The notes beneath the pieces were generated by a model. That model made no database searches. It saw only the letters and a list, made by a program, of their open reading frames with translations, and had not been told where the DNA came from. Shown one piece after another: positions 1 through 9,133 of a stretch of DNA of 49,416 nt. Position numbers and translations under genes: made by a program. The DNA lies in NCBI GenBank assembly GCA_016882285.1, contig VGQS01000003.1, forward strand, positions 1 to 49,416, written 5' to 3'. Within the stretch, counting starts at the first letter, position 1. Every line of letters starts with the position of its first letter. The stretch comes from Cyanobacteria bacterium K_DeepCast_35m_m2_155 (lineage in GTDB: Bacteria > Cyanobacteriota > Cyanobacteriia > PCC-6307 > Cyanobiaceae).

Positions 1-57
1 CCTCACGAAAACTTCGTCTTCCCTGAAGAGGTACTGCCCCGTGGAAACGCCCTTTAA
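1..57 (+). CDS. psbD: Photosystem II D2 protein, C-terminal end only
   Basis: The first 57 bases read in frame as the last 18 residues of D2 (ending [11 protein letters not shown]) followed by TAA. D2 is a reaction-centre core subunit of photosystem II in the thylakoid membrane. The rest of the gene lies outside the window. Its last 17 bases overlap the GTG start of psbC in another frame, the conserved psbDC arrangement of cyanobacteria and plastids, so both are expected on one transcript with coupled translation. Confidence 0.93.
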   Translation, partial: PHENFVFPEEVLPRGNAL

Positions 58-1429
58 TTCCGGATTGATTTCGGTCGGGGGTAAGGACCTCGACTCAACG
101 GGTTATGCCTGGTGGGCCGGTAACGCCCGCCTGATCAACCTCTCGGGCCGCCTGCTGGGCGCCCACGTCGCCCACGCCGGTCTGATGGTGTTCTGGGCCG
201 GCGCCATGATGCTGTTTGAGGTGAGCCACTTCACCTTCGACAAGCCCATGTATGAGCAGGGCCTGATCTGCATGCCCCACGTGGCCACCCTGGGCTACGG
301 CGTGGGACCCGGCGGTGAGGTCACCGACCTCTACCCCTTCTTCGTGGTCGGTGTGTTGCACCTGATCAGCTCGGCCGTGCTCGGTCTGGGCGGTCTGTAC
401 CACGCCATCCGCGGCCCAGAGATCCTGGAGAACTACTCCTCGTTCTTCTCCCAGGACTGGCGCGACAAGAACCAGATGACCAACATCATTGGTTATCACC
501 TGATTCTTCTGGGTGTGGGCGCCCTGCTGCTGGTCTTCAAGGCCATGTTCTTCGGCGGCGTCTACGACACCTGGGCCCCCGGTGGTGGTGACGTTCGCCT
601 GATCACCAACCCCACCCTTGATCCCGGTGTGATCTTCGGTTACCTGGGCCGCGCCCCCTTCGGCGGCGAGGGCTGGATCATCGGGGTCAACTCGATGGAA
701 GACATCATCGGCGGCCACATCTGGGTCGGCCTGATCTGCATCTTCGGTGGCATCTGGCACGCCGTCACCAAGCCCTTCGGCTGGGTGCGCCGCGCCTTCA
801 TCTGGAACGGTGAGGCCTACCTGAGCTACAGCCTCGGCGCCCTGAGCCTGATGAGCTTCGTGGCCTCGGCCTACATCTGGTTCAACAACACCGCCTATCC
901 CTCGGAGTTCTACGGCCCCACCAACGCCGAAGCCTCCCAGGCCCAGAGCTTCACCTTCCTGGTGCGCGACCAGCGCCTGGGCGCCAACATCGGTTCGGCC
1001 ATGGGCCCCACCGGTCTAGGTAAGTACCTGATGCGCTCACCCACCGGTGAGATCATCTTCGGTGGTGAAACCATGCGTTTCTGGGACTTCCGTGGTCCCT
1101 GGCTGGAGCCCCTGCGCGGCCCCAACGGCCTGAGCCTCGACAAGCTCCAGAACGACATTCAGCCCTGGCAGGTGCGCCGCGCTGCTGAGTACATGACCCA
1201 TGCCCCCAACGCGTCTCTGAACTCGGTGGGCGGCATCATCACCGAGCCCAACTCGGTGAACTTTGTGAACATCCGCCAGTGGCTGGCTGCGACCCAGTTC
1301 GTGCTCGCCTTCTTCTTCCTGGTGGGTCACCTCTGGCACGCCGGCCGCGCCCGCGCTGCTGCTGCCGGTTTTGAGAAGGGCATCGACCGTCAGGCCGAGC
1401 CCACCCTGGCCATGCCAGATCTCGACTGA
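41..1429 (+). CDS. psbC: Photosystem II CP43 chlorophyll-binding core antenna
   Basis: CP43 is the inner antenna of photosystem II and also supplies ligands to the Mn4CaO5 water-splitting cluster. The 462-residue product starts at a GTG inside psbD, as is usual for this gene. The large lumenal loop is present, and GGETMRFWD at about residues 341-349 carries the glutamate (343 here) and arginine (346 here) equivalent to E354 and R357 of standard numbering. Histidines suited to chlorophyll ligation sit in the membrane segments (for example GLYHAIRG near 121 and [10 protein letters not shown] near the C-terminus). Length and sequence are fully typical. A clear terminator follows, so psbDC probably ends its transcript here. 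Confidence 0.98.
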   Translation: METPFNSGLISVGGKDLDSTGYAWWAGNARLINLSGRLLGAHVAHAGLMVFWAGAMMLFEVSHFTFDKPMYEQGLICMPHVATLGYGVGPGGEVTDLYPFFVVGVLHLISSAVLGLGGLYHAIRGPEILENYSSFFSQDWRDKNQMTNIIGYHLILLGVGALLLVFKAMFFGGVYDTWAPGGGDVRLITNPTLDPGVIFGYLGRAPFGGEGWIIGVNSMEDIIGGHIWVGLICIFGGIWHAVTKPFGWVRRAFIWNGEAYLSYSLGALSLMSFVASAYIWFNNTAYPSEFYGPTNAEASQAQSFTFLVRDQRLGANIGSAMGPTGLGKYLMRSPTGEIIFGGETMRFWDFRGPWLEPLRGPNGLSLDKLQNDIQPWQVRRAAEYMTHAPNASLNSVGGIITEPNSVNFVNIRQWLAATQFVLAFFFLVGHLWHAGRARAAAAGFEKGIDRQAEPTLAMPDLD

Positions 1430-1454
1430 TCCACTGCGATCAACAGGAGACCCC

Positions 1455-1486
1455 AAGCCCTCGCTGCAAAGCGGGGGCTTTTTTGT
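1455..1486 (+). terminator. Rho-independent terminator after psbC
   Basis: AAGCCCTCGC pairs with GCGGGGGCTT (one wobble pair) around a short loop and runs straight into a T-rich tract, 25 bases after the psbC stop. This is a strong intrinsic terminator for the psbDC transcript. Confidence 0.88.
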
Positions 1487-1558
1487 TGTTGATGACGGCG
1501 GCCGGCCCAGGCGCAGGAGCTTGATCAGAATTCAGGACAACGTTCAACACGTTCTGCG

Positions 1559-2338
1559 ATGGATCAGCGCCACCCCTTTGGCATCAAGGTTTCTCTGCTG
1601 GCTCTGCTGCTGAGCGGGACTCCGGCGCTGGCGATTCCCAATCCCTACCCATCGCCGTACGCGCAGCCGATGCCGGGGCAGACGCTGCTGTTCCCCTCGG
1701 CCGGGGTGGTCTGCGACCAACCCGCCCAACGCTGCTTCGACAGCATGGGGCTCTCGCTGGGGCTCACTCGCCAATACTTCGGTGCCTTCGCTGAGCAGAA
1801 CGCGCAACGCGACCTGGGCGGACGGCGTCCTGCCGCCGTGTTCAGTCTCAGCAACGGCAGCCGCTGCGACGTGCGGCAGCTCACCTGCTGGAGCGGCAAT
1901 GACTTTGGTCAACCCAGCATCAACCGCCAACTCACCAGCCAGTTGTTTGGCGGTATGCCCGGACCGAATCCTGACCCGTCGCCGCAGCCCGCACCAAGCG
2001 GTTACACAGGGCAATGCAGGCTGATGCGCGGCATCAGCAACGTGTTCAACGGTGCCTGTGCCCTCAATGAGGAGCGGCAGGGTTACCAGCCGCGTTTTGA
2101 GGTGCAGTTTCAGAACGGCCCGCGTTACGTCTTTGAGCAAAGCGGCGGTGGCTATCAGATCGCCGATGGGATGGGCGGGCGCTGGCCGGTGCAGTTCAGC
2201 GACAACGGCCGCAGCGGGCAGTTCCGCTGGGCTGACATGGTGCTCCAGGTCACCCAGAACAACTACCGCCCCGAAAGCAACCCCAATGCACGCATGGGAC
2301 GCGCGATCGGCAACCTACTGATCGATCTGTTCAACTAA
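1559..2338 (+). CDS. Secreted YcgJ/Fels-1-like protein
   Basis: The 259-residue protein has an N-terminal signal peptide (hydrophobic stretch to about residue 25, ending ALA), so it is probably exported to the periplasm. Residues about 43-125 resemble the YcgJ/Fels-1 prophage-like domain: cysteines in VVCDQPAQRCFD and SRCDVRQLTCW and the GLSLGLTRQYFG block are what this assignment rests on. A proline-rich linker near residues 133-148 leads to a second half with two cysteines (GQCRLMRG and NGACALNE) that I do not recognise. The biochemical role of the family is unknown. The gene is a single unit after the psbC terminator, with its own promoter expected between 1487 and 1558. Confidence 0.7.
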   Translation: MDQRHPFGIKVSLLALLLSGTPALAIPNPYPSPYAQPMPGQTLLFPSAGVVCDQPAQRCFDSMGLSLGLTRQYFGAFAEQNAQRDLGGRRPAAVFSLSNGSRCDVRQLTCWSGNDFGQPSINRQLTSQLFGGMPGPNPDPSPQPAPSGYTGQCRLMRGISNVFNGACALNEERQGYQPRFEVQFQNGPRYVFEQSGGGYQIADGMGGRWPVQFSDNGRSGQFRWADMVLQVTQNNYRPESNPNARMGRAIGNLLIDLFN

Positions 2339-2423
2339 GCCAGCGGCTCAAGCGAGCACGCTCAGGCCTGTCGCCCAGGCAACACCAAGCTCCAGCAGCA
2401 GGGGAACTGTCTTTCGCAACAGA

Positions 2424-2681
2424 TCAGAAGCTGAGATTGATCACGTTGTGCCCCTTTGGAGCCGATGGCTTTTTGAACTCGAGCGGGAGTGCTTCATCAT
2501 CGGCAATCTCCACGCTGTAGCGAGCCGAGGCCGCCTGAAGATGCGCCTGCTCAGCGGTCAGGCCGAGATCGGCCGGGGGGAGAGCCGTCGAGAGCATGAT
2601 CGGCTCCATGGCGGAGGCGTTCAGGGTGAGTCCGCTACCGACAAAGAGTCCGCAGGCAGCCGCAAGCGCAAAGGTCTTCAT
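2424..2681 (-). CDS. Small exported hypothetical protein
   Basis: An 85-residue product whose first 24 residues form a textbook signal peptide (MKTFALAAACGLFVGSG then NASA). The mature part is about 60 residues, mildly acidic, with no cysteines or recognised domain. It lies alone, convergent with the YcgJ-like gene. I do not recognise the family; the call rests on the clean signal peptide and on the absence of a better frame on either strand. Confidence 0.55.
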   Translation of the reverse strand: MKTFALAAACGLFVGSGLTLNASAMEPIMLSTALPPADLGLTAEQAHLQAASARYSVEIADDEALPLEFKKPSAPKGHNVINLSF

Positions 2682-2749
2682 GGCCAGATGTATGAGGAGA
2701 GCCTTGTCTTCGCCTTAGCTACGGCGAAAGAGACATGGCAACTGGGTTG

Positions 2750-3313
2750 TTAACACTCTGCTGATAACCAACAGCGCAACAGCGGCAGGCTCAATCCGAT
2801 CACGTTGGAGAAGCAGCCATCGAGGCGCTCGACCAGCGCTCCACCGCGCCCTTCTAGAGCGAAGCCGCCCGCGCACTGCAACGGCTCGCCAGTGGCCACA
2901 TAGGCCTCGATCTCCGCATCGGTGAGATCGGCAAACAGCACCCGCGTGGTGACCGCGGTGACCCGCTCTCCGCCTCCGGGTGACAGCAGGGCATGGCCGG
3001 TGTGCAGCTCCCCCCAGCGGCCCCGCATCCGCTGCCACCTGGCGATGGCCTCCGCTGCGTCAGCCGGTTTGCCAAACACCTGCCCCTCAAAGGCCAAGAC
3101 CGAGTCGCAGCCCAGCACCGCTGCGATCTCTGGAGCAAGCCCGCCCTGCAGCACCGCAGCCGCCTTGGCGCGGGCCAGCAGTTGCACCAGCTGGACTGGA
3201 TCGGGATGGCCGATGGCCTCTTCATCGACGCCACTGACCTGCACGCGATGGGGAATGGCGGCCTGCTCAAGCAGCCGGCGCCGGGCAGGCGAGGCAGAAG
3301 CCAGCAGCAGCAT
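2750..3313 (-). CDS. maf: Maf-family nucleotide pyrophosphatase
   Basis: Maf proteins hydrolyse non-canonical or modified nucleoside triphosphates to monophosphates and are thought to keep them out of nucleic acids. I chose the ATG giving [18 protein letters not shown], the conserved N-terminus with the S-x-S-x-x-R substrate loop; longer readings would add about 20 residues with no family support. The conserved GCDSVL block carries the presumed catalytic aspartate, followed by the GKP motif. [11 protein letters not shown] and FSNVIGLSL near the C-terminus are family hallmarks. At 187 residues the length is normal. It is divergent from the downstream Npun_F0494 gene. Confidence 0.93.
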   Translation of the reverse strand: MLLLASASPARRRLLEQAAIPHRVQVSGVDEEAIGHPDPVQLVQLLARAKAAAVLQGGLAPEIAAVLGCDSVLAFEGQVFGKPADAAEAIARWQRMRGRWGELHTGHALLSPGGGERVTAVTTRVLFADLTDAEIEAYVATGEPLQCAGGFALEGRGGALVERLDGCFSNVIGLSLPLLRCWLSAEC

Positions 3314-3365
3314 GGCGCCAAGGGGAGATCGCAAGCATGAGAATGGCAGCACCAGGCCGTTCTGT

Positions 3366-3746
3366 GTGACCACCGCTGCCCCAACAAGCGCGGATCCGCG
3401 TGCGCTCAGACGCGCCCGCAGGGCCGTGCAATGCCTGCCGTTCAGGCTGGCCTTCTACCAGGAGCTCGAGCGCGGCGCCCTCAGCAGCAGCCAGCTGCAC
3501 GCGCGAAGCGACTGGCAGCACCTGTGCCGCAGACGCCTGGGCAGCCGCCGCTGCGAAGACCTGTTCATCTGGCTGATCCAGCTGGGCGTGCTGCGCCGCG
3601 AGGTCGACGGCCAGGGCCTCACCGAGCGGGTGCGGCTCACGCCCCTGGGCCGCGAGGTACTGGAGCCCTGGCCCCTCGACATTCCTGCGGCCACGCCATG
3701 GCAGCACCTGCACCACTGGCTGGGGCGGCACCGGCCGAGGCTGTGA
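3366..3746 (+). CDS. Npun_F0494-family cyanobacterial protein
   Basis: A 126-residue product from a GTG start; an in-frame ATG at 3312 would add 18 residues but overlaps the start of the divergent maf, so GTG is preferred. The core [16 protein letters not shown], then [19 protein letters not shown] and LTPLGREVL, matches what I remember of the Npun_F0494 family of cyanobacteria. The central part looks like a winged-helix fold (an L-x-x-L-I-x-L-G-V-L-R-R helix followed by a short hairpin), so nucleic-acid binding is possible. That is inference; no function is known to me. Confidence 0.72.
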   Translation: MTTAAPTSADPRALRRARRAVQCLPFRLAFYQELERGALSSSQLHARSDWQHLCRRRLGSRRCEDLFIWLIQLGVLRREVDGQGLTERVRLTPLGREVLEPWPLDIPAATPWQHLHHWLGRHRPRL

Positions 3747-3781
3747 GCAGTACGTTCAAGTGATGAGGCCTCAACACCCTG

Positions 3782-4051
3782 TTAAAGGCCCCATGTGCTC
3801 TTCCACCCAAGCGCGGCATGGCCTATGCGCTTGTTGCCATCCAGGAAGGCATGGTTCTGGATCAATGAAAAACCCAGACAGGCAACCTGATCCACCAGGG
3901 TCGGATACAACTGCTCCCCAGCAAATGTTTGCCTGGGCTGGGCCAGGGCAGCTTCCAGTAGACCCAGATCTCTGACGCCGTGCAGACCTCCGCTCTCCTC
4001 GATCAACCGTCGTTGAAGCTCAAGCACCTCTGCCAAGGACAGCCAGCGCAT
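3782..4051 (-). pseudogene. Doc/Fic-type death-on-curing toxin, C-terminally truncated
   Basis: The 89 residues match the N-terminal two thirds of a Doc toxin (Fic fold, normally about 125 residues, which phosphorylates EF-Tu): LYPTLVDQVACLGFSLIQ, then the Fic motif NHAFLDGNKRIGH at about 66-78. Directly after GHAAL the frame runs into GWKSTWGL and a stop, where relatives continue with the helices that complete the fold. I could not find the missing part in the other frames of the next 100 bases, so this looks like a deletion rather than a single frameshift. It starts inside the antitoxin stop (TAATG). Activity is unlikely. Confidence 0.7.
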
Positions 4052-4245
4052 TACGCGAGCCGCTGATAGAGCTCCTTGTTTTTTGCAAGGACTCGCTGGG
4101 CCGCAGCCTCAAAGGCAGCGTCGTGCAGAGCGAGTAGGTCGCGCACCGCTGCTGCAGCGAGGTCCGTCTCACTGACCTGCAGCCGTTTGGCAGCAGCAGA
4201 GAGGGCTTGTGCTTGCTGATCGCTGAGCTCAATCGCAATCGTCAT
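4051..4245 (-). CDS. Antitoxin partner of the Doc-type toxin
   Basis: A 64-residue protein with an N-terminal beta strand (MTIAIEL) followed by helices and a charged C-terminal tail (AFEAAAQRVLAKNKELYQRL). The layout is that of the small ribbon-helix-helix-like antitoxins paired with Doc in cyanobacteria, where the tail would wrap the toxin. Its stop overlaps the toxin start by one base, the usual translational coupling of type II toxin-antitoxin operons, and autoregulation from the 4246-4379 region is expected. With the toxin truncated, this is probably a relic, or an orphan antitoxin that could still counter a related toxin. Confidence 0.68.
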   Translation of the reverse strand: MTIAIELSDQQAQALSAAAKRLQVSETDLAAAAVRDLLALHDAAFEAAAQRVLAKNKELYQRLA

Positions 4246-4379
4246 ACCTCCACCCTGTCAACGTGCTGAGCTCCACCTTGGCACGACTGCGCTGGAACAG
4301 CAGGTGAACCACTCGCCAAGGAGAATGCAGCCATTGCTCTGAGTCATTTCAACTGTCTCTGCCGCATCCCACCCCTCTG

Positions 4380-5846
4380 ATGGTGCTGGGCACCAGCAGC
4401 GGTGCCGGTAAGTCATTGATGACGGCGGCGCTGTGCCGGGTGCTGCGGCGCCGCGGCGAAACGCCGCTGCCCTTCAAGGGACAGAACATGAGCAACAACG
4501 CCTGGGTCGACCCCGATGGTGGGGAAATGGCCTACTCCCAGGCGCTGCAGGCCTGGGCGGCGGGCCTGGAGCCCCAATGCGCCATGAACCCGGTGCTGCT
4601 CAAACCCCAGGGGGATTCCACCAGCGAGGTGATTCACCTGGGCCAATCGGTCGGCAGTGCCCGCGCCGAGCACTACTACCGCGACTGGTTTCGCCCTGGC
4701 TGGGCGGCGATCCGCCAGGGGCTGAGCGAGCTGCAATCAGCCCATCCCGGCGGGAGGCTGGTGCTCGAGGGGGCGGGATCGCCGGTGGAGGTGAACCTGC
4801 AGCCGCGCGATCTCACCAACCTGCGGCTGGCCCAGTACCTGCGGGCCCGCTGCATCCTGGTGGCCGACATCGAGCGCGGCGGGGTGTTTGCCCAGCTGGT
4901 GGGCACCCTGGCATTGCTGCGGCCTGTGGAGCGGCCCTTGATCAGCGGCCTGCTGATCAACCGCTTCCGCGGCCGGCGCGAACTGTTTGATGAGGGGCGC
5001 CGCTGGCTGGAAGCCAACACGGGCATCCCGGTGCTGGGGGTGATGCCCTGGCTCGATGAGCTGTTCCCCCCCGAAGACTCGCTCGATCTGCTTGAGCGCC
5101 GCGGCCGCAAACGCGGCGCCGAGCTCGAGATCGCCGTACTCAAGCTGCCCTCACTGAGCAACTTCTCCGATCTCGATCCGCTCGAAGCCGAACCCACCGT
5201 GCAGTTGCGCTGGGTGGCACCCGGCGAAGAGCTGGGAGCGCCGGATGCGGTGGTCGTGCCCGGCAGCAAACAGACCCTGAGGGATCTGGCAGCCCTGCAG
5301 CAGAGCGCTGCACTGTGCGGCGACCTGCAGCGCTTTACGGCAGGCGGGGGCCATGTCTTCGGGATCTGCGGCGGCATGCAGCTGCTGGGCCGTGAGCTGC
5401 ATGACCCCGAGGGACTCGAAGGCAGCACTGGCCACAGCGGCAGCAGCGCCGGCCTTGATCTGCTGCCGTTGCGCACCGTGTTTGGCGGCAGCAAAGCCCT
5501 GCGCCAGCGCAGCAGCCAGGCGCTGTGGCCGGGTGAACCGCTGCCGATAGAGGGGTTTGAACTGCATCGCGGCAGTAGCACCCCGCTTGAAGCCTGCCAA
5601 CCGCTGTGCAGTGAAAACGATCTGGGCTGGGTGCACGGCACGGTGGCCGGCACCTACCTGCACGCGGTGTTTGAAAGCGGCCCGTGGAGGCGGCGCTGGC
5701 TCAACCAGCTGCGCACGCGCAAGGGGTTGCCGTTACTGAGCGAACAGCAACCACACCACAGCCGTCAGCGCGAGGCACTGCTCGATCGCCTCGCCGATGC
5801 CTTCGAGCAACACGTGAACCTCGAGCCGTTGCTGAAGACGCCGTGA
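4380..5846 (+). CDS. cobQ: Cobyric acid synthase (glutamine-hydrolysing)
   Basis: CobQ/CbiP amidates the b, d, e and g side chains of adenosylcobyrinic acid a,c-diamide using glutamine and ATP, a late cytoplasmic step of cobalamin synthesis. The N-terminal dethiobiotin-synthetase-like ATPase domain begins with GTSSGAGKS (P-loop), followed by [12 protein letters not shown]. The C-terminal class I glutaminase-like domain has its nucleophile in FGICGGMQ (Cys at about 330) and the partner histidine in GTYLHAVFE (about 428). Length (488) is normal. The ATG used gives [12 protein letters not shown] directly. The stop overlaps the GTG of the ferredoxin gene (GTGA), so the two are coupled. CobL of the same pathway is encoded at 30-31 kb. 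Confidence 0.96.
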   Translation: MVLGTSSGAGKSLMTAALCRVLRRRGETPLPFKGQNMSNNAWVDPDGGEMAYSQALQAWAAGLEPQCAMNPVLLKPQGDSTSEVIHLGQSVGSARAEHYYRDWFRPGWAAIRQGLSELQSAHPGGRLVLEGAGSPVEVNLQPRDLTNLRLAQYLRARCILVADIERGGVFAQLVGTLALLRPVERPLISGLLINRFRGRRELFDEGRRWLEANTGIPVLGVMPWLDELFPPEDSLDLLERRGRKRGAELEIAVLKLPSLSNFSDLDPLEAEPTVQLRWVAPGEELGAPDAVVVPGSKQTLRDLAALQQSAALCGDLQRFTAGGGHVFGICGGMQLLGRELHDPEGLEGSTGHSGSSAGLDLLPLRTVFGGSKALRQRSSQALWPGEPLPIEGFELHRGSSTPLEACQPLCSENDLGWVHGTVAGTYLHAVFESGPWRRRWLNQLRTRKGLPLLSEQQPHHSRQREALLDRLADAFEQHVNLEPLLKTP

Positions 5847-6082
5847 AAGACGTCGTGATCCACTGGCCGGGCGGACACACCAGCCGTTGCACCCCGGGCA
5901 CAGATTGGCTGGCAGCAGCGCGCGAGGCGGGCTTTTCGATCCCAACGGGCTGCCTGGGCGGCAGCTGCGGGGCCTGCGAACTCGATGTCAATGGCACCAC
6001 CATTCGCGCCTGCATCGCCACGGTGCCTGCGAGCAACAGCGGCGAGCTCACGGTGGAGTTGACCACTGATCCCTATTGGTGA
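5843..6082 (+). CDS. Small 2Fe-2S ferredoxin
   Basis: A 79-residue ferredoxin from a GTG that overlaps the cobQ stop. The cluster ligands are Cys 37, 42, 45 and 57 ([16 protein letters not shown] then RAC), spacing C-x4-C-x2-C-x11-C. The last spacing is much shorter than in photosynthetic PetF ferredoxins and resembles the 2Fe-2S domains of SdhB-like and molybdenum hydroxylase proteins. It is probably a soluble electron carrier for a dedicated partner. Coupling to cobQ suggests co-expression with cobalamin synthesis (for example a reductive step), but that is inference from position. Any start further upstream would lie inside cobQ. Confidence 0.88.
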   Translation: MKDVVIHWPGGHTSRCTPGTDWLAAAREAGFSIPTGCLGGSCGACELDVNGTTIRACIATVPASNSGELTVELTTDPYW

Positions 6083-6106
6083 ACACCGGGATTGCCGCCC
6101 ATGCGC

Positions 6107-7270
6107 TCAGCGCTGAATGAGCCCGCCGCCCAGCACCACCTCACCGGCGTAGAACACCGCCGCCTGACCGGGGGTGATCGAAAACTGCTCATCGGCAAAC
6201 ACAAGCCGGCAGCGGTGGGGCCGGCCCGCCGCCGCATCGACGTCAGCCGGCGCCAGAGGAGACAACTGCGCGGCAACGGCTGCACTGCGGTAGCGAACCT
6301 GTACCTCAACGTCGATGGGCTGCGCAGGCGGCTCGATCGACACCCAGTTGACCGCACCCACCACCGCCTCGCTGCAGGCCGCCTCGCTGCGGGGGGCCAC
6401 GACCACCCGGTTCATGGCCCCGTCGAGCCGCACCACGTGCAAGGGCTCGCTCCAGGCCACACCGAGGCCCTTGCGCTGGCCGATCGTGAAGTGCTCGATG
6501 CCGTCATGGCTGCCCACCACGGTGCCATCGGCCAGCACGATCTCGCCGTCCCTGGGCGGCAGGTAAGCATCGAGGAAGGCCTTCATCGAGCCGTGATGAT
6601 CGGCCAGGCAGAGGTCCTGACTCTCGGGTTTCTGCGCGGTGCGCAGGCCATGGCGCGCAGCCTCAAGGCGCGTGTCGGGCTTGGTCAGCTCCCCCAGCGG
6701 GAACACCAGCCGGCCCAGCACCGGCTGCGGCAGGTCATAGAGGAAATAGCTCTGGTCCTTGTGGGCATCGAGCCCGCGCAGCAGTTGGTGACGGCCGTTG
6801 TCGCTCTGCTCGCCGTGGCGCACCCGCGCGTAGTGGCCGGTGGCGATGCGCTCGATGCCGCGCTCGCGCTCGGCCCACTGCAGCATCGGGCCGAATTTGA
6901 CCTCGCGGTTGCAGCGCGAGCAGGGCAACGGCGTGATGCCATCGCCGTAGCCCTGCACCAGAAAATCGACGATCTGCTGCTTGAAGTGCTCGCGGAAGTC
7001 GACCACGTGATGGGGCACGCCGAGTTGCTCACAGATGCCGGCCGCATCGACCAGCCCCTCGGCGCAGCAGGCCCCCTTGCCGCTCATCAGCCACAGGGTG
7101 AGCCCCTCAACCGACCAGCCCGCCTCCACCAGAAGTGCCGCCGTGAGCGAACTGTCGACCCCGCCCGAGAGCCCCACCGCCACCCGGTGCTCACCCGGCC
7201 AGGCGCGCAGGTGCTCCAGCACCACGGCGCCCGCGGCAGTGACGGCAGGTCCAGCGGTCAATGGAGCCAA
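6107..7270 (-). CDS. mnmA: tRNA 2-thiouridylase MnmA
   Basis: MnmA (TrmU) adenylates and thiolates U34 of tRNAs for Lys, Glu and Gln, using sulfur relayed from a cysteine desulfurase. The PP-loop GLSGGVDSS lies at residues 33-41. The two active-site cysteines are expected in [11 protein letters not shown] and in [10 protein letters not shown], both present. The C-terminal beta-barrel ends with [11 protein letters not shown], the usual family tail. The 387-residue length is typical with a short N-terminal extension; a start a few codons later is possible. It is convergent with the ferredoxin gene and divergent from nnr. Confidence 0.95.
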   Translation of the reverse strand: MAPLTAGPAVTAAGAVVLEHLRAWPGEHRVAVGLSGGVDSSLTAALLVEAGWSVEGLTLWLMSGKGACCAEGLVDAAGICEQLGVPHHVVDFREHFKQQIVDFLVQGYGDGITPLPCSRCNREVKFGPMLQWAERERGIERIATGHYARVRHGEQSDNGRHQLLRGLDAHKDQSYFLYDLPQPVLGRLVFPLGELTKPDTRLEAARHGLRTAQKPESQDLCLADHHGSMKAFLDAYLPPRDGEIVLADGTVVGSHDGIEHFTIGQRKGLGVAWSEPLHVVRLDGAMNRVVVAPRSEAACSEAVVGAVNWVSIEPPAQPIDVEVQVRYRSAAVAAQLSPLAPADVDAAAGRPHRCRLVFADEQFSITPGQAAVFYAGEVVLGGGLIQR

Positions 7271-7355
7271 GACAACGAGCCCAACGCAAACAGCGGCAAG
7301 TGCGGCACAAGTGGGCCGCCGCTTCCATCATGAAACCGAGAGATGCCGCGTTGCC

Positions 7356-8951
7356 TTGAACGCCCCCTGCTGGCCCGAGCGCGACAGCGCCCACCTGCTG
7401 GTCACAGGCGTCCAGATGGCCGCGCTCGAACACGAGCTCTTTGCCAGTGGGCTGCCGGTGGAGGCGCTCATGGAAAAAGCGGCCCTGGCGGTGGCAGCGG
7501 CGATCCAGGCCGACTGGGGCGAGCGGCTGGCCCGCCATGGCGCCGTGGTGCTGGCAGGGCCCGGCCACAACGGCGGCGACGGGCTGGTGGTCGCCCGCGA
7601 GCTGCATCTGGCCGGCATCGACGTGGCGATCTGGAGCCCGTTTGAGCGGCACAAGCCGCTCACAGCAGCTCACCTGAGCCATGCCCGGTGGCTGGGCATA
7701 CCCGTTGAACAGGCAGCCCCCGACCCAGCGGGGCCGGCGCTGTGGATCGATGCCCTGTTCGGCATTGGCCAGAGCCGCCCCCTGGCTGAGCCCACCGCCA
7801 GCCTGCTGGAGCAGCGCCACAGGCTGACGCCGGGAGCTCTGGTGGCGATTGATGTACCCAGCGGGCTCGATGACACCAGCGGCGCGCCGCTGGGCGCGAC
7901 CACAGCCATGGCTGCAACCACCTACACAATCGGCCTGATCAAACGCGGCCTGGTGCAGGACGGCGCCCTGGCCGCCGTCGGCCGGCTGCAGCGCATCGAT
8001 CTGGGTCTGCCGGCGCCGCTGCTGCAAAACCTGGAAGCGGCGACGCCACTGGGGCTGTCTGCAGCCGACTGCGGCAGCGGCGTCGCGTTGTTACCGCCGC
8101 TGGATCCAGCAGCCAGCAAATACGAGCGCGGCCGGCTGCTGGTGATCGCCGGCAGTGACGCCTACCGCGGCGCCGCACTGCTGGCGCTGCTGGGCGCCGA
8201 TGCCAGCGGCCTGGGCAGCCTGCGGGCTGCCCTGCCGCAGAGCCTGGCGGCGGGGCTGTGGCAGCAGCTGCCCCATGTGGTGCTGCAACGCCAGCTCAAC
8301 TGCAGTGGTGAAGGTGCCCTGCGGCTCAGCGAGCTGGCCGCAAGCGATCTGGAGCGGCTTGATGCGGTGCTGCTGGGCCCCGGCATCGGTGCGCTGAAGC
8401 AGGGCGCCCACGGGGCAGAGGCCGAAGCTGCCGCCTGGGATCTGCTGCAGCGCTTCAGCGGGCTCTTGGTGCTCGATGCCGATGGCCTCAACCGCATCAA
8501 CCCCGACTGGCTGCAGCAGCGCCGCGGCCCCAGCTGGATCACACCGCACCGGGGTGAATTTGCTCGGCTGTGGCCGCAGTGGGCTGAGCTGCCGCCGCTC
8601 GATGCCGCGCCACGGGCCGCCGCCGCCAGCGGAGCGGCGGTGCTGCTCAAAGGCGCGCGCAGCGTGATCGCCGCCCCCGACGGCCGCTGCTGGCAACTGC
8701 TCGAAGCGGCCCCCAGCAGCGCCCGCGCCGGCCTGGGAGACGTGTTGGCTGGCTATGTCTCTGCCCAGGGAGCCATGGCCCTGGCGAGCGGCGCGCACGG
8801 CGATGCGACAGGGCTGGCAGCGGCCGCCTGCGCCAATGCCTGGGCCGGCACCATGGCTGCCGGCAGCGGTAGCACGAGCCCAGCCGCCGTGGCCCAGCAG
8901 CTGGGTCAGCAACTGAGTCAGAAACGAAAAACAGAAGTGATTCTCAAATAA
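7356..8951 (+). CDS. nnr: Bifunctional NAD(P)HX epimerase / dehydratase (Nnr)
   Basis: Repairs hydrated, inactive NADHX and NADPHX. The N-terminal YjeF epimerase domain (about 1-215) shows ALMEKAALAVAAAI and GPGHNGGDGLVVAREL. The C-terminal ATP/ADP-dependent dehydratase domain begins near KYERGRLLVIAGS and ends with GLGDVLAGYVSAQGA, the ribokinase-like motif carrying the catalytic aspartate; the usual GTGD is GLGD here. No ATG lies before the conserved LLVTGVQMAALE, so the TTG at 7356 (531 residues) is the likely start; an ATG at 7416 would cut off the first conserved block. It is transcribed away from mnmA. Confidence 0.9.
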   Translation: MNAPCWPERDSAHLLVTGVQMAALEHELFASGLPVEALMEKAALAVAAAIQADWGERLARHGAVVLAGPGHNGGDGLVVARELHLAGIDVAIWSPFERHKPLTAAHLSHARWLGIPVEQAAPDPAGPALWIDALFGIGQSRPLAEPTASLLEQRHRLTPGALVAIDVPSGLDDTSGAPLGATTAMAATTYTIGLIKRGLVQDGALAAVGRLQRIDLGLPAPLLQNLEAATPLGLSAADCGSGVALLPPLDPAASKYERGRLLVIAGSDAYRGAALLALLGADASGLGSLRAALPQSLAAGLWQQLPHVVLQRQLNCSGEGALRLSELAASDLERLDAVLLGPGIGALKQGAHGAEAEAAAWDLLQRFSGLLVLDADGLNRINPDWLQQRRGPSWITPHRGEFARLWPQWAELPPLDAAPRAAAASGAAVLLKGARSVIAAPDGRCWQLLEAAPSSARAGLGDVLAGYVSAQGAMALASGAHGDATGLAAAACANAWAGTMAAGSGSTSPAAVAQQLGQQLSQKRKTEVILK

Positions 8952-9133
8952 CAGCAAAGCAACACAATCAAGAACACGTCAAATCGATTGCCGCGCAGTG
9001 GTTCTGGCGAAGCAACCCGAGAGCGACTCCGCGCAGTTTGTATTGATTTGCAATCCAAACCTAAAGCGTTGCTGAAAACACACCCATTCACAACAAACAA
9101 AAGAGATAGTCGTAGGCCACCACGGGAGTGGGC
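8952..9133 (+). other. AT-richer leader upstream of the sigma factor gene
   Basis: About 180 bases clearly richer in A and T than the surrounding coding DNA, with no plausible reading frame. The 9-mer CCGCGCAGT occurs twice, 38 bases apart (8991-8999 and 9029-9037). The stretch most likely holds the promoter and a long untranslated leader for the sigma factor. I could not pick a convincing -10/-35 pair. A GGGAG at 9124-9128 is a good ribosome-binding site for the ATG at 9134. Confidence 0.45.

Noticed and set aside
6092-7333. Plus-strand open frame opposite mnmA
   Set aside because: Shadow of mnmA; no recognisable domain and no start signal.
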